A stretch of 41,198 bases of DNA, taken from assembly GCA_964475515.1 (NCBI GenBank), contig CAYYWW010000002.1:1-41198 (forward strand), read 5' to 3'. This document shows, one piece after another, positions 32,919-40,383 of this stretch; the first letter of the stretch is position 1, and each line of letters begins with the position of its first letter. This DNA comes from CAYYWW01 sp964475515. GTDB taxonomy: Archaea > Aenigmatarchaeota > Aenigmatarchaeia > QMZP01. The notes under the pieces are model-generated. The model searched no databases. It saw nothing but the letters and a program-made list of their open reading frames with translations, and was not told the DNA's origin. The position numbers were made by a program, and so were the translations under genes.

Positions 32919-33995
32919 ATGTTGGTAAATGGTAAGCATTACCAAACCATATGGTTTGAGAACAATGAAGTTAAGATGATAAATCAACTGCTTCTACCAC
33001 ATAAATTCAAGATAGAAACCTACACAAATTATGAAGAAATACACACAGCAATAAAAACAATGGTTATAAGAGGATCTGGAGCCATAGGAGCTGCTGGAGC
33101 GTGTGGTATGGCTTTAGCCGCATTGAATTTCAAAGGCAATGATTTGAATAAGTTTTTTGTGCATATGGAAAAAGCAAAGAAATTTCTCGCAACGGCGAGG
33201 CCAACTGCTTATGATTTATTTTATTCATTAGATTTTATCGAAAGAGAAATGAAGACCTCAAAAAATGTGGCAGAAGCCAAAGTGAAAGCAGTTGAATCTG
33301 CAAAGAAATACCTCGCAATGAGAATTGAAGATTGTAAAAAGATAGGTGAGTTAGGAGCAGAATTAATAGAAGATGGATTTAAAATAAACACACATTGCAA
33401 TGCCGGCTGGCTTGCTATGGTTGATTGGGGAACAGCCTTGGCGCCAATATATGTTGCAAAAAGAATGGATAAAAAAATTTTTGTATGGGTGGATGAAACA
33501 GGACCGAGAAACCAAGGATCTAAACTAACAGCGTGGGAGCTTATAAACGAGAAAATACCCTTTAAAATAATAGATGATAACACAACAGGATTTCTAATGC
33601 AAAGAGGAGAAATAGACCTTGTTATTGTTGGAGCTGACAGAATAGCGGCGAACGGTGATGTTGCAAATAAAATAGGAACGTATTCTTCTGCTGTATTAGC
33701 AAGAGAAAATGGAATCCCATTTTATGTTGCTGCGATGACAACAAGCATTGATCAAAATTGTCCGTCTGGAGAGGATATACCAATAGAAGAAAGGGATCAA
33801 GAAGAGGTTTTGTTTAAAACAGGTCTTACAGAAAGAGGTAAAGTAGAAAAAATAAGAACATCTGCAGAAGGGTCTCAAGCCCTGAATCTTGCTTTTGATA
33901 TAACACCAGCAAAATATATCAAAGGAATAATAACAGAAAGAGGAATAGTTAAAGCCAGCGTCAGAGGAATAAAGAGTTTATTTGAGTATACCTAA
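32919..33995 (+). CDS. mtnA: S-methyl-5-thioribose-1-phosphate isomerase
   Basis: 358 residues of the MtnA/aIF2B-like family. MVIRGSGAIGAAGACGMALA and LATARPTAYDLFYSLD are the N-terminal signatures; INTHCNAGWLAMVDWGTALA holds the catalytic Cys and VGADRIAANGDVANKIGT the catalytic Asp. It converts the aldose MTR-1-P to the ketose MTRu-1-P. Ribose-1,5-bisphosphate isomerases are related, but these motifs and the mtnP neighbour favour MtnA. The 3' end overlaps the convergent aldolase gene by 18 bases. Confidence 0.88.
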   Translation: MLVNGKHYQTIWFENNEVKMINQLLLPHKFKIETYTNYEEIHTAIKTMVIRGSGAIGAAGACGMALAALNFKGNDLNKFFVHMEKAKKFLATARPTAYDLFYSLDFIEREMKTSKNVAEAKVKAVESAKKYLAMRIEDCKKIGELGAELIEDGFKINTHCNAGWLAMVDWGTALAPIYVAKRMDKKIFVWVDETGPRNQGSKLTAWELINEKIPFKIIDDNTTGFLMQRGEIDLVIVGADRIAANGDVANKIGTYSSAVLARENGIPFYVAAMTTSIDQNCPSGEDIPIEERDQEEVLFKTGLTERGKVEKIRTSAEGSQALNLAFDITPAKYIKGIITERGIVKASVRGIKSLFEYT

Positions 33996-34682
33996 TTTCT
34001 TGGCATGTGTTCTCAAGCGTTCACTATTTTTTAATGCAATTTCTCCTGCTTCCTCCACACTTCTCCCAAATGAAACAAATCCATGCCCCAGAATTAATAC
34101 ATATTTCACATTATCACCCACTACATCAAGAACAGCATCTGGAGTCTCTCTTGTCCCAGGTTTCGGTGCATTTCTAGTCACAACACCGTTAAGAAGATCA
34201 GGCGAAACATTCATTTTTATTAGTTTATCTACAATCAACAATCCTATGTCATCGTGCCCATGAAAAATAGCATTTACATACGGAAGTTTTTTATAAAGAA
34301 GATCATGGAGCATAGTTTCTGATGATGGAGGAACGACACCTGAATATTCTACCTCACACATATTTCCTTCATATTTACAAGAATGAACCAAGGCGAAGTC
34401 ATCTCTCTTGAGATTCTTTTTACTAGGTAGTTGGGACCCTGTTATTATGAATTCGTTATTGTTAATTCTGAAGCTTAAGTTACCATCGGAGCCACTTTGT
34501 GGGATTTTTTCCATGAATTTTTCTCTTATTTTTCTTTGCTCACTGGTTAGATCTTTATATGGAGTTACAAAACCAGCCTCATGAAAACAATTACACCAAT
34601 GTATTAACCTCTTTATATTTCTACAATGTGGAGGTTCTCTATTTACACATTTTCTTTTGAATAGAATCAACTCGTATTTCAT
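33978..34682 (-). CDS. Class II aldolase/adducin family protein
   Basis: 234 residues from ATG 34682 (TTG at 34697 possible). The class II fold shows SGSDGNLSFRINNNEFIITG, the acidic SSETMLHDLLY, the metal histidines in AIFHGHDD, and LILGHGFVSFG. Homologues include fuculose-1-phosphate aldolase, the methylthioribulose-1-phosphate dehydratase MtnB, and the aldolase of the DHAP shunt. Next to mtnA and mtnP it most likely acts on methylthioribulose-1-phosphate; whether as dehydratase or as aldolase is undecided. An extra Cys-rich N-terminal segment (residues 10-40: CVN, HC, HWCNCFH) is unusual. Confidence 0.8.
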   Translation of the reverse strand: MKYELILFKRKCVNREPPHCRNIKRLIHWCNCFHEAGFVTPYKDLTSEQRKIREKFMEKIPQSGSDGNLSFRINNNEFIITGSQLPSKKNLKRDDFALVHSCKYEGNMCEVEYSGVVPPSSETMLHDLLYKKLPYVNAIFHGHDDIGLLIVDKLIKMNVSPDLLNGVVTRNAPKPGTRETPDAVLDVVGDNVKYVLILGHGFVSFGRSVEEAGEIALKNSERLRTHAKKLGILK

Positions 34683-34764
34683 ATTAAATAATTTCAAGTG
34701 GGATTAAAGTGACTATCATCAACAGATTCATTGAAATTAATTAAATCAAAAACAATTAATATAT

Positions 34765-36135
34765 ATGAGCCTTGATTGTTTTTTCAATCCTAAAACAGTT
34801 GCTGTTATAGGAGCTTCAAGAGATTCTAAAAAACCAGGACACGTAATATTCAGAAATTTTTTAGAGGGTGAATTCAAAGGAAAGGTTTTTCCTGTAAATC
34901 CCAATGCAAAGGAAATACTTGGCCAAAAATGTTACAAAAAAACAACTGATATAAAAGAAAAAATAGACCTTGCCGTTATAGTTGTACCAGCCCCAATAGT
35001 TCCAAAAATTCTTGAAGATTGTGGAAAGAAAAAAATAAAGGGCGCTATTATAATTTCAGGTGGTTTCAAAGAAGTTGGAAACGTTGATTTAGAAAACCAA
35101 GTAAAAGATATCGCAAAAAAATACAAAATGAGAATTATTGGTACTAATTGTATAGGTATATTTGACCCTCATTCTGGAGTTGACACCATATTCAATCCTA
35201 GCTACAAATTAGGGAGGCCCGGAGAAGGAGAAATAGCATTTATATCACAGTCAGGTGCAGTTATGTCAGTAATAATGGATTGGATGGGAGCCAAGGGGTA
35301 TAAAGCTTCAAAATTCGTTTCCTATGGGAATGCGACAGATGTTGACGAATCAGATCTGATTGAATACATAGGAAAAGACAAGAAAACCAGGGTAATATGT
35401 GTTTATTTAGAAGGCGTTAAGGATGGAAGAAAATTTTATAACACTGCAAAAAAAGTTTCGAGAAAAAAACCAATAATAGTAATAAAAGCAGGAATAACCG
35501 AAGAAGGTAGCAGATCAGTTTCATCACATACTGGTTCCCTCGCTGGCAAAATAGAAGCCTATAGAGCTGCCTTTAAACAAAGCGGTGTAATAGAGGCAGA
35601 TGATATTGAACAAGTTTTTGACTATGCCCGAATCTTGGCTAAACAGCCACTACCAAAAGGAAAAAGAACACAAATAATAACAGATGGTGGTGGCTTTGGT
35701 GTTCTTGCTACAGACTTTGTCATAAAAAATGGGCTTGAGATGGCAAAAATGAAAAAAGAAAATCTGGATAAAATGAAAAAAATATTTCCAAAGCATATTG
35801 TTGTTGGAAACCCAATAGATTTAACAGGTGACGCAACCCCGGAAATGTATAAGATTGCGATAGACGCTGCAATTAAAGATGATAATGTTGATATGATAAT
35901 AGTTATTGCGCTTTTCCAAACACCACAGTTAACACCGGAAGTTACGGAAGTGATTATAGAGGCATCAAGAAACAAGAAAAAACCGATGGTTGTTATCTCG
36001 GCTGGTGGAGAATTTACAGAAGTATTGAAGAAAACACTTGAAGATAACGGTGTCCCATGTTTTTCCTATCCGGATAGAGCCGTGCTTGCCTTAAAAGCAC
36101 TGTATAAATACGCAATGAAGAGGAATTTAGTATGA
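34765..36135 (+). CDS. acdA: ADP-forming acetyl-CoA synthetase, alpha subunit
   Basis: 456 residues. The CoA-binding Rossmann domain starts TVAVIGASRDSKKPGHVIFR; VPAPIVPKILEDC and AFISQSGAVMSVIMDW follow; the phospho-accepting His is in SVSSHTGSLAGKIEAY (about residue 255). It makes ATP from acyl-CoA, ADP and Pi, and needs a beta subunit not encoded here. With Por it would form an oxoacid-to-acid ATP-yielding pathway. It overlaps the next gene by 4 bases (ATGA). Confidence 0.92.
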   Translation: MSLDCFFNPKTVAVIGASRDSKKPGHVIFRNFLEGEFKGKVFPVNPNAKEILGQKCYKKTTDIKEKIDLAVIVVPAPIVPKILEDCGKKKIKGAIIISGGFKEVGNVDLENQVKDIAKKYKMRIIGTNCIGIFDPHSGVDTIFNPSYKLGRPGEGEIAFISQSGAVMSVIMDWMGAKGYKASKFVSYGNATDVDESDLIEYIGKDKKTRVICVYLEGVKDGRKFYNTAKKVSRKKPIIVIKAGITEEGSRSVSSHTGSLAGKIEAYRAAFKQSGVIEADDIEQVFDYARILAKQPLPKGKRTQIITDGGGFGVLATDFVIKNGLEMAKMKKENLDKMKKIFPKHIVVGNPIDLTGDATPEMYKIAIDAAIKDDNVDMIIVIALFQTPQLTPEVTEVIIEASRNKKKPMVVISAGGEFTEVLKKTLEDNGVPCFSYPDRAVLALKALYKYAMKRNLV

Positions 36136-36974
36136 ATTTAGTTAAAAAATCACTGATAAAAAAAATATACAAAAAAAGACCTGTGGATTCCCACAAGGGT
36201 AATTTTGGAAACCTTCTTGTAATAGGTGGTAGCAGGATATATTCAGGAAGTCCCGCTTTAGTTGCTATGGCAGCTATAAATTCTGGCTCTGATCTAACGA
36301 TGATAATGGCGCCCGAAAGAGCAGCTAATATAGCGGCAACATTCGGACCAGATATAATAACTTATCCGTTAAAAGGCAATTATTTTTCTGAAAAGCATGT
36401 TAACGATGTAAGGCGAGTTATAGAAAAATATGATGCTGTCACAATAGGAAACGGTATGTGTAGAGAAAGTAAAATACTATCGGCCATAAATTCAACAATA
36501 AAATTTTTAAAATCAAAAGACATACCATGCGTTGTGGATGCGGATGCTATTCACGCTGTTAGTAAAAATAAGATTTTAAATGATAACTTTGTTTTAACTC
36601 CGCATGCGATTGAATTTAAAGTTCTTACAGGAAAAAAACCGCCCCAAGAAATTGAAGAACGAATAAAGGCGGTTGAAAAAGCAGCAAAAAAATACAACTG
36701 CATAATTTTACTGAAAGGCCATATAGACATCATTTCCGATGGTGAGAGAACGATGCTCAATAAAACGGGATCCCCGTATCTCACCAAAGGGGGAACCGGT
36801 GACGTATTAACAGGTATATGCGGAGCCTTGCTCGCAAGAGGTGTTAAGCATTTTTATGCTGCCTGCGCAGCTGCTTATATAAACGGTAAAGCAGGTCAAA
36901 TGGCTGCAAAAAAGTACAAAGAAAGTTTGATGGCAATCAATGTTATAGAGAATATACGCAAGGTAATAAAGTGA
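36132..36974 (+). CDS. nnrD: ADP-dependent NAD(P)H-hydrate dehydratase
   Basis: 280 residues, ribokinase-like fold. GNFGNLLVIGGSRIYSGSPA, AINSGSDLTMIMAPE, the VVDADAIHAV strand, LTPHAIEFKVLTG, ILLKGHIDII and the nucleotide-binding TKGGTGDVLTGICGALLARG are the family marks. It repairs hydrated NAD(P)H at the expense of ADP. In many genomes it is fused to the epimerase NnrE; here it stands alone. Translationally coupled to acdA. Confidence 0.93.
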   Translation: MNLVKKSLIKKIYKKRPVDSHKGNFGNLLVIGGSRIYSGSPALVAMAAINSGSDLTMIMAPERAANIAATFGPDIITYPLKGNYFSEKHVNDVRRVIEKYDAVTIGNGMCRESKILSAINSTIKFLKSKDIPCVVDADAIHAVSKNKILNDNFVLTPHAIEFKVLTGKKPPQEIEERIKAVEKAAKKYNCIILLKGHIDIISDGERTMLNKTGSPYLTKGGTGDVLTGICGALLARGVKHFYAACAAAYINGKAGQMAAKKYKESLMAINVIENIRKVIK

Positions 36975-36991
36975 GCGCTCACTATTTCTTC

Positions 36992-37126
36992 TTATTTCAA
37001 CCTTCTCTTTATATCTTCTATTGCTTCGAAAATTTGCTCAAAACCATTTTCTATGGCATCTAATATTTCAGAGTGTGCTGGTTCTTCTCTCCAGTAACGT
37101 CTTTCATGCGGCAACGGTTTTGGCAT
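36992..37126 (-). CDS. 44-residue helical microprotein
   Basis: The start at 37126 (MPKPLPHERRYWREEPAHSE) is chosen because GGGGGTGAT, a near-perfect complement of the 16S 3' end, lies 5 bases upstream; a longer frame to 37192 lacks such a site. A Pro/Arg-rich head is followed by an amphipathic helix EILDAIENGFEQIFEAIEDI ending in KRRLK. No family recognised. It follows a second small gene by 28 bases, and both are divergent from an ArsR-like regulator. Confidence 0.7.
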   Translation of the reverse strand: MPKPLPHERRYWREEPAHSEILDAIENGFEQIFEAIEDIKRRLK

Positions 37127-37154
37127 ATTTATCACCCCCTTTATTTTTAATCTT

Positions 37155-37373
37155 TCATGGCCATGAAAAGCATTGTTGAAAACCCCATCCATATAGTGCT
37201 GATGTTGGAAATATCACAGTTAAAGGCATACCGATAGCGCTCATGAAAAGTGTAATCATAACAGTTACACTAAATCCAATTCCAAGAGATTTCATTATAG
37301 TAACATATTCTATGCCCCTTCTTTTTGAAAGATGTGGTGGAACACGATGAAAACATAGATGGTGATCTCTCAT
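37155..37373 (-). CDS. 72-residue small membrane protein
   Basis: MRDHHLCFHRVPPHLSKRRG is followed by two hydrophobic stretches within residues 28-60 (SLGIGFSVTVMITLFMSAIG and MPLTVIFPTSALYGWGF). A GGAGG site 8 bases before the ATG supports this start; an internal ATG after the basic head would give a 46-residue protein. The His/Cys-rich head could bind metal. No family recognised. Probably co-transcribed with the microprotein downstream. Confidence 0.65.
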   Translation of the reverse strand: MRDHHLCFHRVPPHLSKRRGIEYVTIMKSLGIGFSVTVMITLFMSAIGMPLTVIFPTSALYGWGFQQCFSWP

Positions 37374-37454
37374 CTTCTCGCCTCCACATATTTTGAGTGT
37401 ATAGTATTATTTCGAGTTTCCTATGAAATTATTAAACAATCAGATTTATAAATC

Positions 37455-37506
37455 TTTCGGTTTTTCTAAGATAATCGAAAGGTAGATTTTTATATACAAA
37501 CCGAAA
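37455..37506. promoter_or_regulatory. Inverted-repeat operator around the ArsR-like gene promoter
   Basis: TTTCGGTTT (37455-37463) and its exact reverse complement AAACCGAAA (37498-37506) bracket a TATA-like ATTTTTATATA (37486-37496). A further TCGAAAGG at 37475-37482 repeats the half-site. The second arm ends 8 bases before the ATG at 37515. The layout suggests autorepression by the ArsR-like protein, and possibly control of the divergent small genes. Confidence 0.55.
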
Positions 37507-37514
37507 TTATTAAT

Positions 37515-37886
37515 ATGCCTTTATTTGAAGATATTGTGCACAAAGCATTAGCTAGTGAGGTTCGAAGGGAAATTCTTTTAAGTCTTGCAAGTAGGAGTAA
37601 ATATTTAACAGAAATAGCAGATGAAATAAAAAGAAAACCTCAGACAGTTGATTTTCATTTAAAACTGTTAGAAGAAATAGGACTCGTCGAATCTGAGTGG
37701 AGAGAAGGAAAAAAATATTACACATTAAAGAACAAAGAAATACTCGAATTTCTTAGAAAGAAAAAACCAGTCCCTGTAGATTTTCATCCCAAACCACCGC
37801 ATGAAATTATGTTAGATGTGTGGAAAGATTTAACTGAAAGACTTGATAGAATAGAAAAGAAAATAGATAAAATTTTGAAACATTGA
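37515..37886 (+). CDS. ArsR-like winged-helix regulator with C-terminal coiled coil
   Basis: 123 residues. The winged helix is at about residues 10-75: LASEVRREILLSLASRSKYL, TEIADEIKRKPQTVDFHLKLLEEIGLV, then the wing SEWREGKKYYTLKN. There are no metal-sensing Cys pairs. The tail (VWKDLTERLDRIEKKIDKILKH) is a heptad-like helix for dimerisation, similar in pattern to the helix of the 44-residue microprotein upstream. An inverted repeat flanks its TATA-like box, suggesting autoregulation. It converges with the pilin-like gene, 1 base between stops. Confidence 0.85.
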   Translation: MPLFEDIVHKALASEVRREILLSLASRSKYLTEIADEIKRKPQTVDFHLKLLEEIGLVESEWREGKKYYTLKNKEILEFLRKKKPVPVDFHPKPPHEIMLDVWKDLTERLDRIEKKIDKILKH

Positions 37887-37887
37887 A

Positions 37888-38373
37888 TTACCATATCTTA
37901 AAATTTATTTTTAGAATTGTGTTGTTTTCAGAAAGTGCAAATCTTCTAACACCAAAATATCTTTTAGGAGTTTTTTCGGGACCACAGGTCATAATTACAT
38001 TACCATTATCTTCAATCTCAATTCTTATATTATGTCTCAAACTTCCGACTCCGTAATAAGTTTCAAACAGGCCAAGCGTTTCTATTAAATCATTATAACT
38101 TTCATTGCAGTAGGTAGAAAATTTTTCTATTTTGTTGTAACTCAGAACAGGCCACTCCTTAGCCAATCCAATGCTCGGTGGATCAACACTCCAATTACCT
38201 TTATTATGGAGAATATACTCAGATAGTGTAATTATTTTACCATTCATTACATCTTCAAACGAATCACTGCTAAAAACCCTGACATTATTATTCAAAAGCG
38301 AAATTGTGTAAAAAAGCACTCCAAAAAATATCATAGCAGCGGCTACAAATTCAAATATCATTTGCCCTTTCAT
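37888..38373 (-). CDS. Pilin-like protein with class III signal peptide
   Basis: 161 residues from ATG 38373, chosen because it yields the archaeal class III (type IV pilin-like) start MKGQMIFEFVAAAMIFFGVL: basic-Gly-Gln then a hydrophobic helix with Glu at +5 of the mature end. The rest is an extracytoplasmic domain with two Cys (STYC, VIMTC). Many archaeal proteins of this type are pseudopilins or surface anchors processed by EppA/PibD. No other pilus genes are nearby. Divergent from the first lipoprotein. Confidence 0.75.
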   Translation of the reverse strand: MKGQMIFEFVAAAMIFFGVLFYTISLLNNNVRVFSSDSFEDVMNGKIITLSEYILHNKGNWSVDPPSIGLAKEWPVLSYNKIEKFSTYCNESYNDLIETLGLFETYYGVGSLRHNIRIEIEDNGNVIMTCGPEKTPKRYFGVRRFALSENNTILKINFKIW

Positions 38374-38424
38374 ACTAATCGCTAAATGGCCCATATATAA
38401 AATTGTTGTGTGCAATATTTAATT

Positions 38425-39381
38425 ATGGGAAATCATATCAAAATTATTTTGTGCATTATTCCACTTCTTTTAATTTCAGGATGTACAGTTCCGGGAACAG
38501 AAATAGAAATACCGTTTTTACCCAATATTTTTGGTCCAAAGGTTGTTAGTTATGAAAATGACATTTTGGTAATAAAGGATATGGAAGCCTTACCAAATGA
38601 AGTAGCACCGGGACAACAAGCAAAAATAGTTGTTTATGTGGAAAATGTTGGAAGCGAACCAATGCCTTTGGATGATGTTGGTGGTGATATAGAGATAGAG
38701 TTGTATGATTACTGTCCAGGTCTTTTTGAGCTCAACGGACCTGCAGCATATAAAATCACATCACAAGAGAAAATATTACCAGGTGAAACCAAAATGTTTT
38801 CCTGGTTTTTGAGAGCTAAAGAGGATGTAAAACTTAGAACAACATGCCCGCCAGACGGGGTAAAGGTGAGAGTTAAATATCCATACAAAACAACATCGTT
38901 GACAACGATAAGTTTTATAGATTATACAGAAATGCAAAGAAGAATAGAGGAAGGCAAATTTCAAACCAAGGAGTCTTATATAGTCCTGGGGGAGGGTCCA
39001 GTAAAACCCTATGTTACCGTAGAGGACAGACAACCCATACCAGTTGGCGGCGGAGAAAGTGGTAGTCAATCAGAAACAACAGTTTTGGGTTTCCAATTGA
39101 AAAATAGAGGAAGCGGTTTTGTTACAGACTCCAAAGTACCAGTAGAAAAAATAACTATAAGGTCGTCTAACCCTGATATAGGAGGTCCCCTCTTTGATTG
39201 TATAAGAAACAAGGTGAAAGAATTCAGATTTATACACAAAGAGACTTCAAAACTGCTTTGTGGTGATATTCAAATACCAAGTAAAGATGAAATAGAATTC
39301 ACAGAGCATGTGGAAGTGTCTGTTGAGTACGAATATGAATTTAGAAAGTCTGTAGTTCTTGGCGTGAGACCAAAAATATAG
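38425..39381 (+). CDS. Lipoprotein, paralogue 1 of 3
   Basis: 318 residues. The signal peptide ends in a lipobox, LLLISGC, so the mature N-terminal Cys is probably lipid-linked and the protein lies outside the membrane. A CARDB-like beta-sandwich follows (about residues 45-150: NEVAPGQQAKIVVYVENVGS), then VRVKYPYKTTSLTTISFIDY with EMQRRIEEGK, and a second beta domain (about 185-315) with four Cys. The YKTT...E.RRI block is shared with the next two genes. Function unknown. ATG 38425 favoured; 38410 would add five residues. Confidence 0.78.
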   Translation: MGNHIKIILCIIPLLLISGCTVPGTEIEIPFLPNIFGPKVVSYENDILVIKDMEALPNEVAPGQQAKIVVYVENVGSEPMPLDDVGGDIEIELYDYCPGLFELNGPAAYKITSQEKILPGETKMFSWFLRAKEDVKLRTTCPPDGVKVRVKYPYKTTSLTTISFIDYTEMQRRIEEGKFQTKESYIVLGEGPVKPYVTVEDRQPIPVGGGESGSQSETTVLGFQLKNRGSGFVTDSKVPVEKITIRSSNPDIGGPLFDCIRNKVKEFRFIHKETSKLLCGDIQIPSKDEIEFTEHVEVSVEYEYEFRKSVVLGVRPKI

Positions 39382-39435
39382 GCCTTTGCTGGTAAAGTTA
39401 TAAATTAGTTAGAGCACAATATTAAAATAGATAAA

Positions 39436-40365
39436 ATGCATGGAAATAATTCGCTTAAAATCGCAATTTTGGCAGTTTTGCTTATTGCAGCGCTTCTAAC
39501 TTCTGGCTGTATAAAAGGTCTTGGAGGGACAACAACCACAGGAAAAGGTGTTGTTATTTTGGATTTTAAACCTGATTTTACACAGGTTCATTCCGGAGAT
39601 AAAGTGAAGCTTCAGTTAAGGGTACAAAACACTGGTGAGGTCAAAGCCCGGAACGTTAAAGCAGAAATTGCAGGAATAGATTTATCCGAATGGAGGGGTA
39701 GAAGTACAGGTGAAAACTTGGGTGATTTACTGGGCGTGGACAAAGCAACAAATACACCGGGTGCAGTGAGAACAAAGTACTGGGAGCTGACAGCACCCAG
39801 TTTGCCAGCTGGAACATCATTCAAGTATGAACCAATAGTAAAGGTAAGTTATGATTATAAAACCACAGCAGTTAAGGCCATAACGCTAGTTGATAGTGAC
39901 GAACTCAGAAGAATTATACAACAAGGTAGACGCCTAGAAGTTAAACCAGTAGAAACTTCGGCTGGACCATTAGATGTTGAGGTACAGACAGGCGAATTCG
40001 TAAGAACTGGAAGGAGAGATGTTGACTATGATATATTCCCGTTATATATTAAAGTGATAAACACATTGTGGGAGCAAGGTGGTACCGTTGTGCCAAAAAC
40101 AACTAGAGGAGGAGACTACCCAGTTCAACTCAAGATAACATTACCACAGGGAACAACATTTGTTCATACAGGTTATGGAAGCGATTGTGGAAGACTGGTA
40201 ACAGTTGATTTGTGGCAAGGAAAGGACGCAGAGATAACATGTGAGGTTAGAGTAACAAGACCACCTGAATATAGACAGGATAAGCTAATAAACATAGAGT
40301 TGGACTACAGATATCAAGTTGAAGCATCAACTGAAATTGAAGTTGTGGGAACAAGGACAAGATAA
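39436..40365 (+). CDS. Lipoprotein, paralogue 2 of 3
   Basis: 309 residues. Signal peptide and lipobox ALLTSGC, then a Thr/Gly linker. The first beta-sandwich (about 35-145: HSGDKVKLQLRVQNTGEVKA) resembles CARDB adhesion modules; it ends in VSYDYKTTAVKAITLVDSDE and LRRIIQQGR as in its neighbours. A second domain (about 175-305) carries two Cys (DCGR, ITCEVRV) and ends with VEVVGTRTR-like strands. Likely cell-surface and possibly assembled with the other two. 54 bases after gene 1. Confidence 0.78.
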   Translation: MHGNNSLKIAILAVLLIAALLTSGCIKGLGGTTTTGKGVVILDFKPDFTQVHSGDKVKLQLRVQNTGEVKARNVKAEIAGIDLSEWRGRSTGENLGDLLGVDKATNTPGAVRTKYWELTAPSLPAGTSFKYEPIVKVSYDYKTTAVKAITLVDSDELRRIIQQGRRLEVKPVETSAGPLDVEVQTGEFVRTGRRDVDYDIFPLYIKVINTLWEQGGTVVPKTTRGGDYPVQLKITLPQGTTFVHTGYGSDCGRLVTVDLWQGKDAEITCEVRVTRPPEYRQDKLINIELDYRYQVEASTEIEVVGTRTR

Positions 40366-40383
40366 AGATAGAGCGCTGATAAT

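Noticed and set aside
37417..37428. TTTCCTATGAAA resembling the third origin dyad
   Set aside because: A single imperfect copy far from the initiator gene; chance is sufficient in AT-rich DNA.
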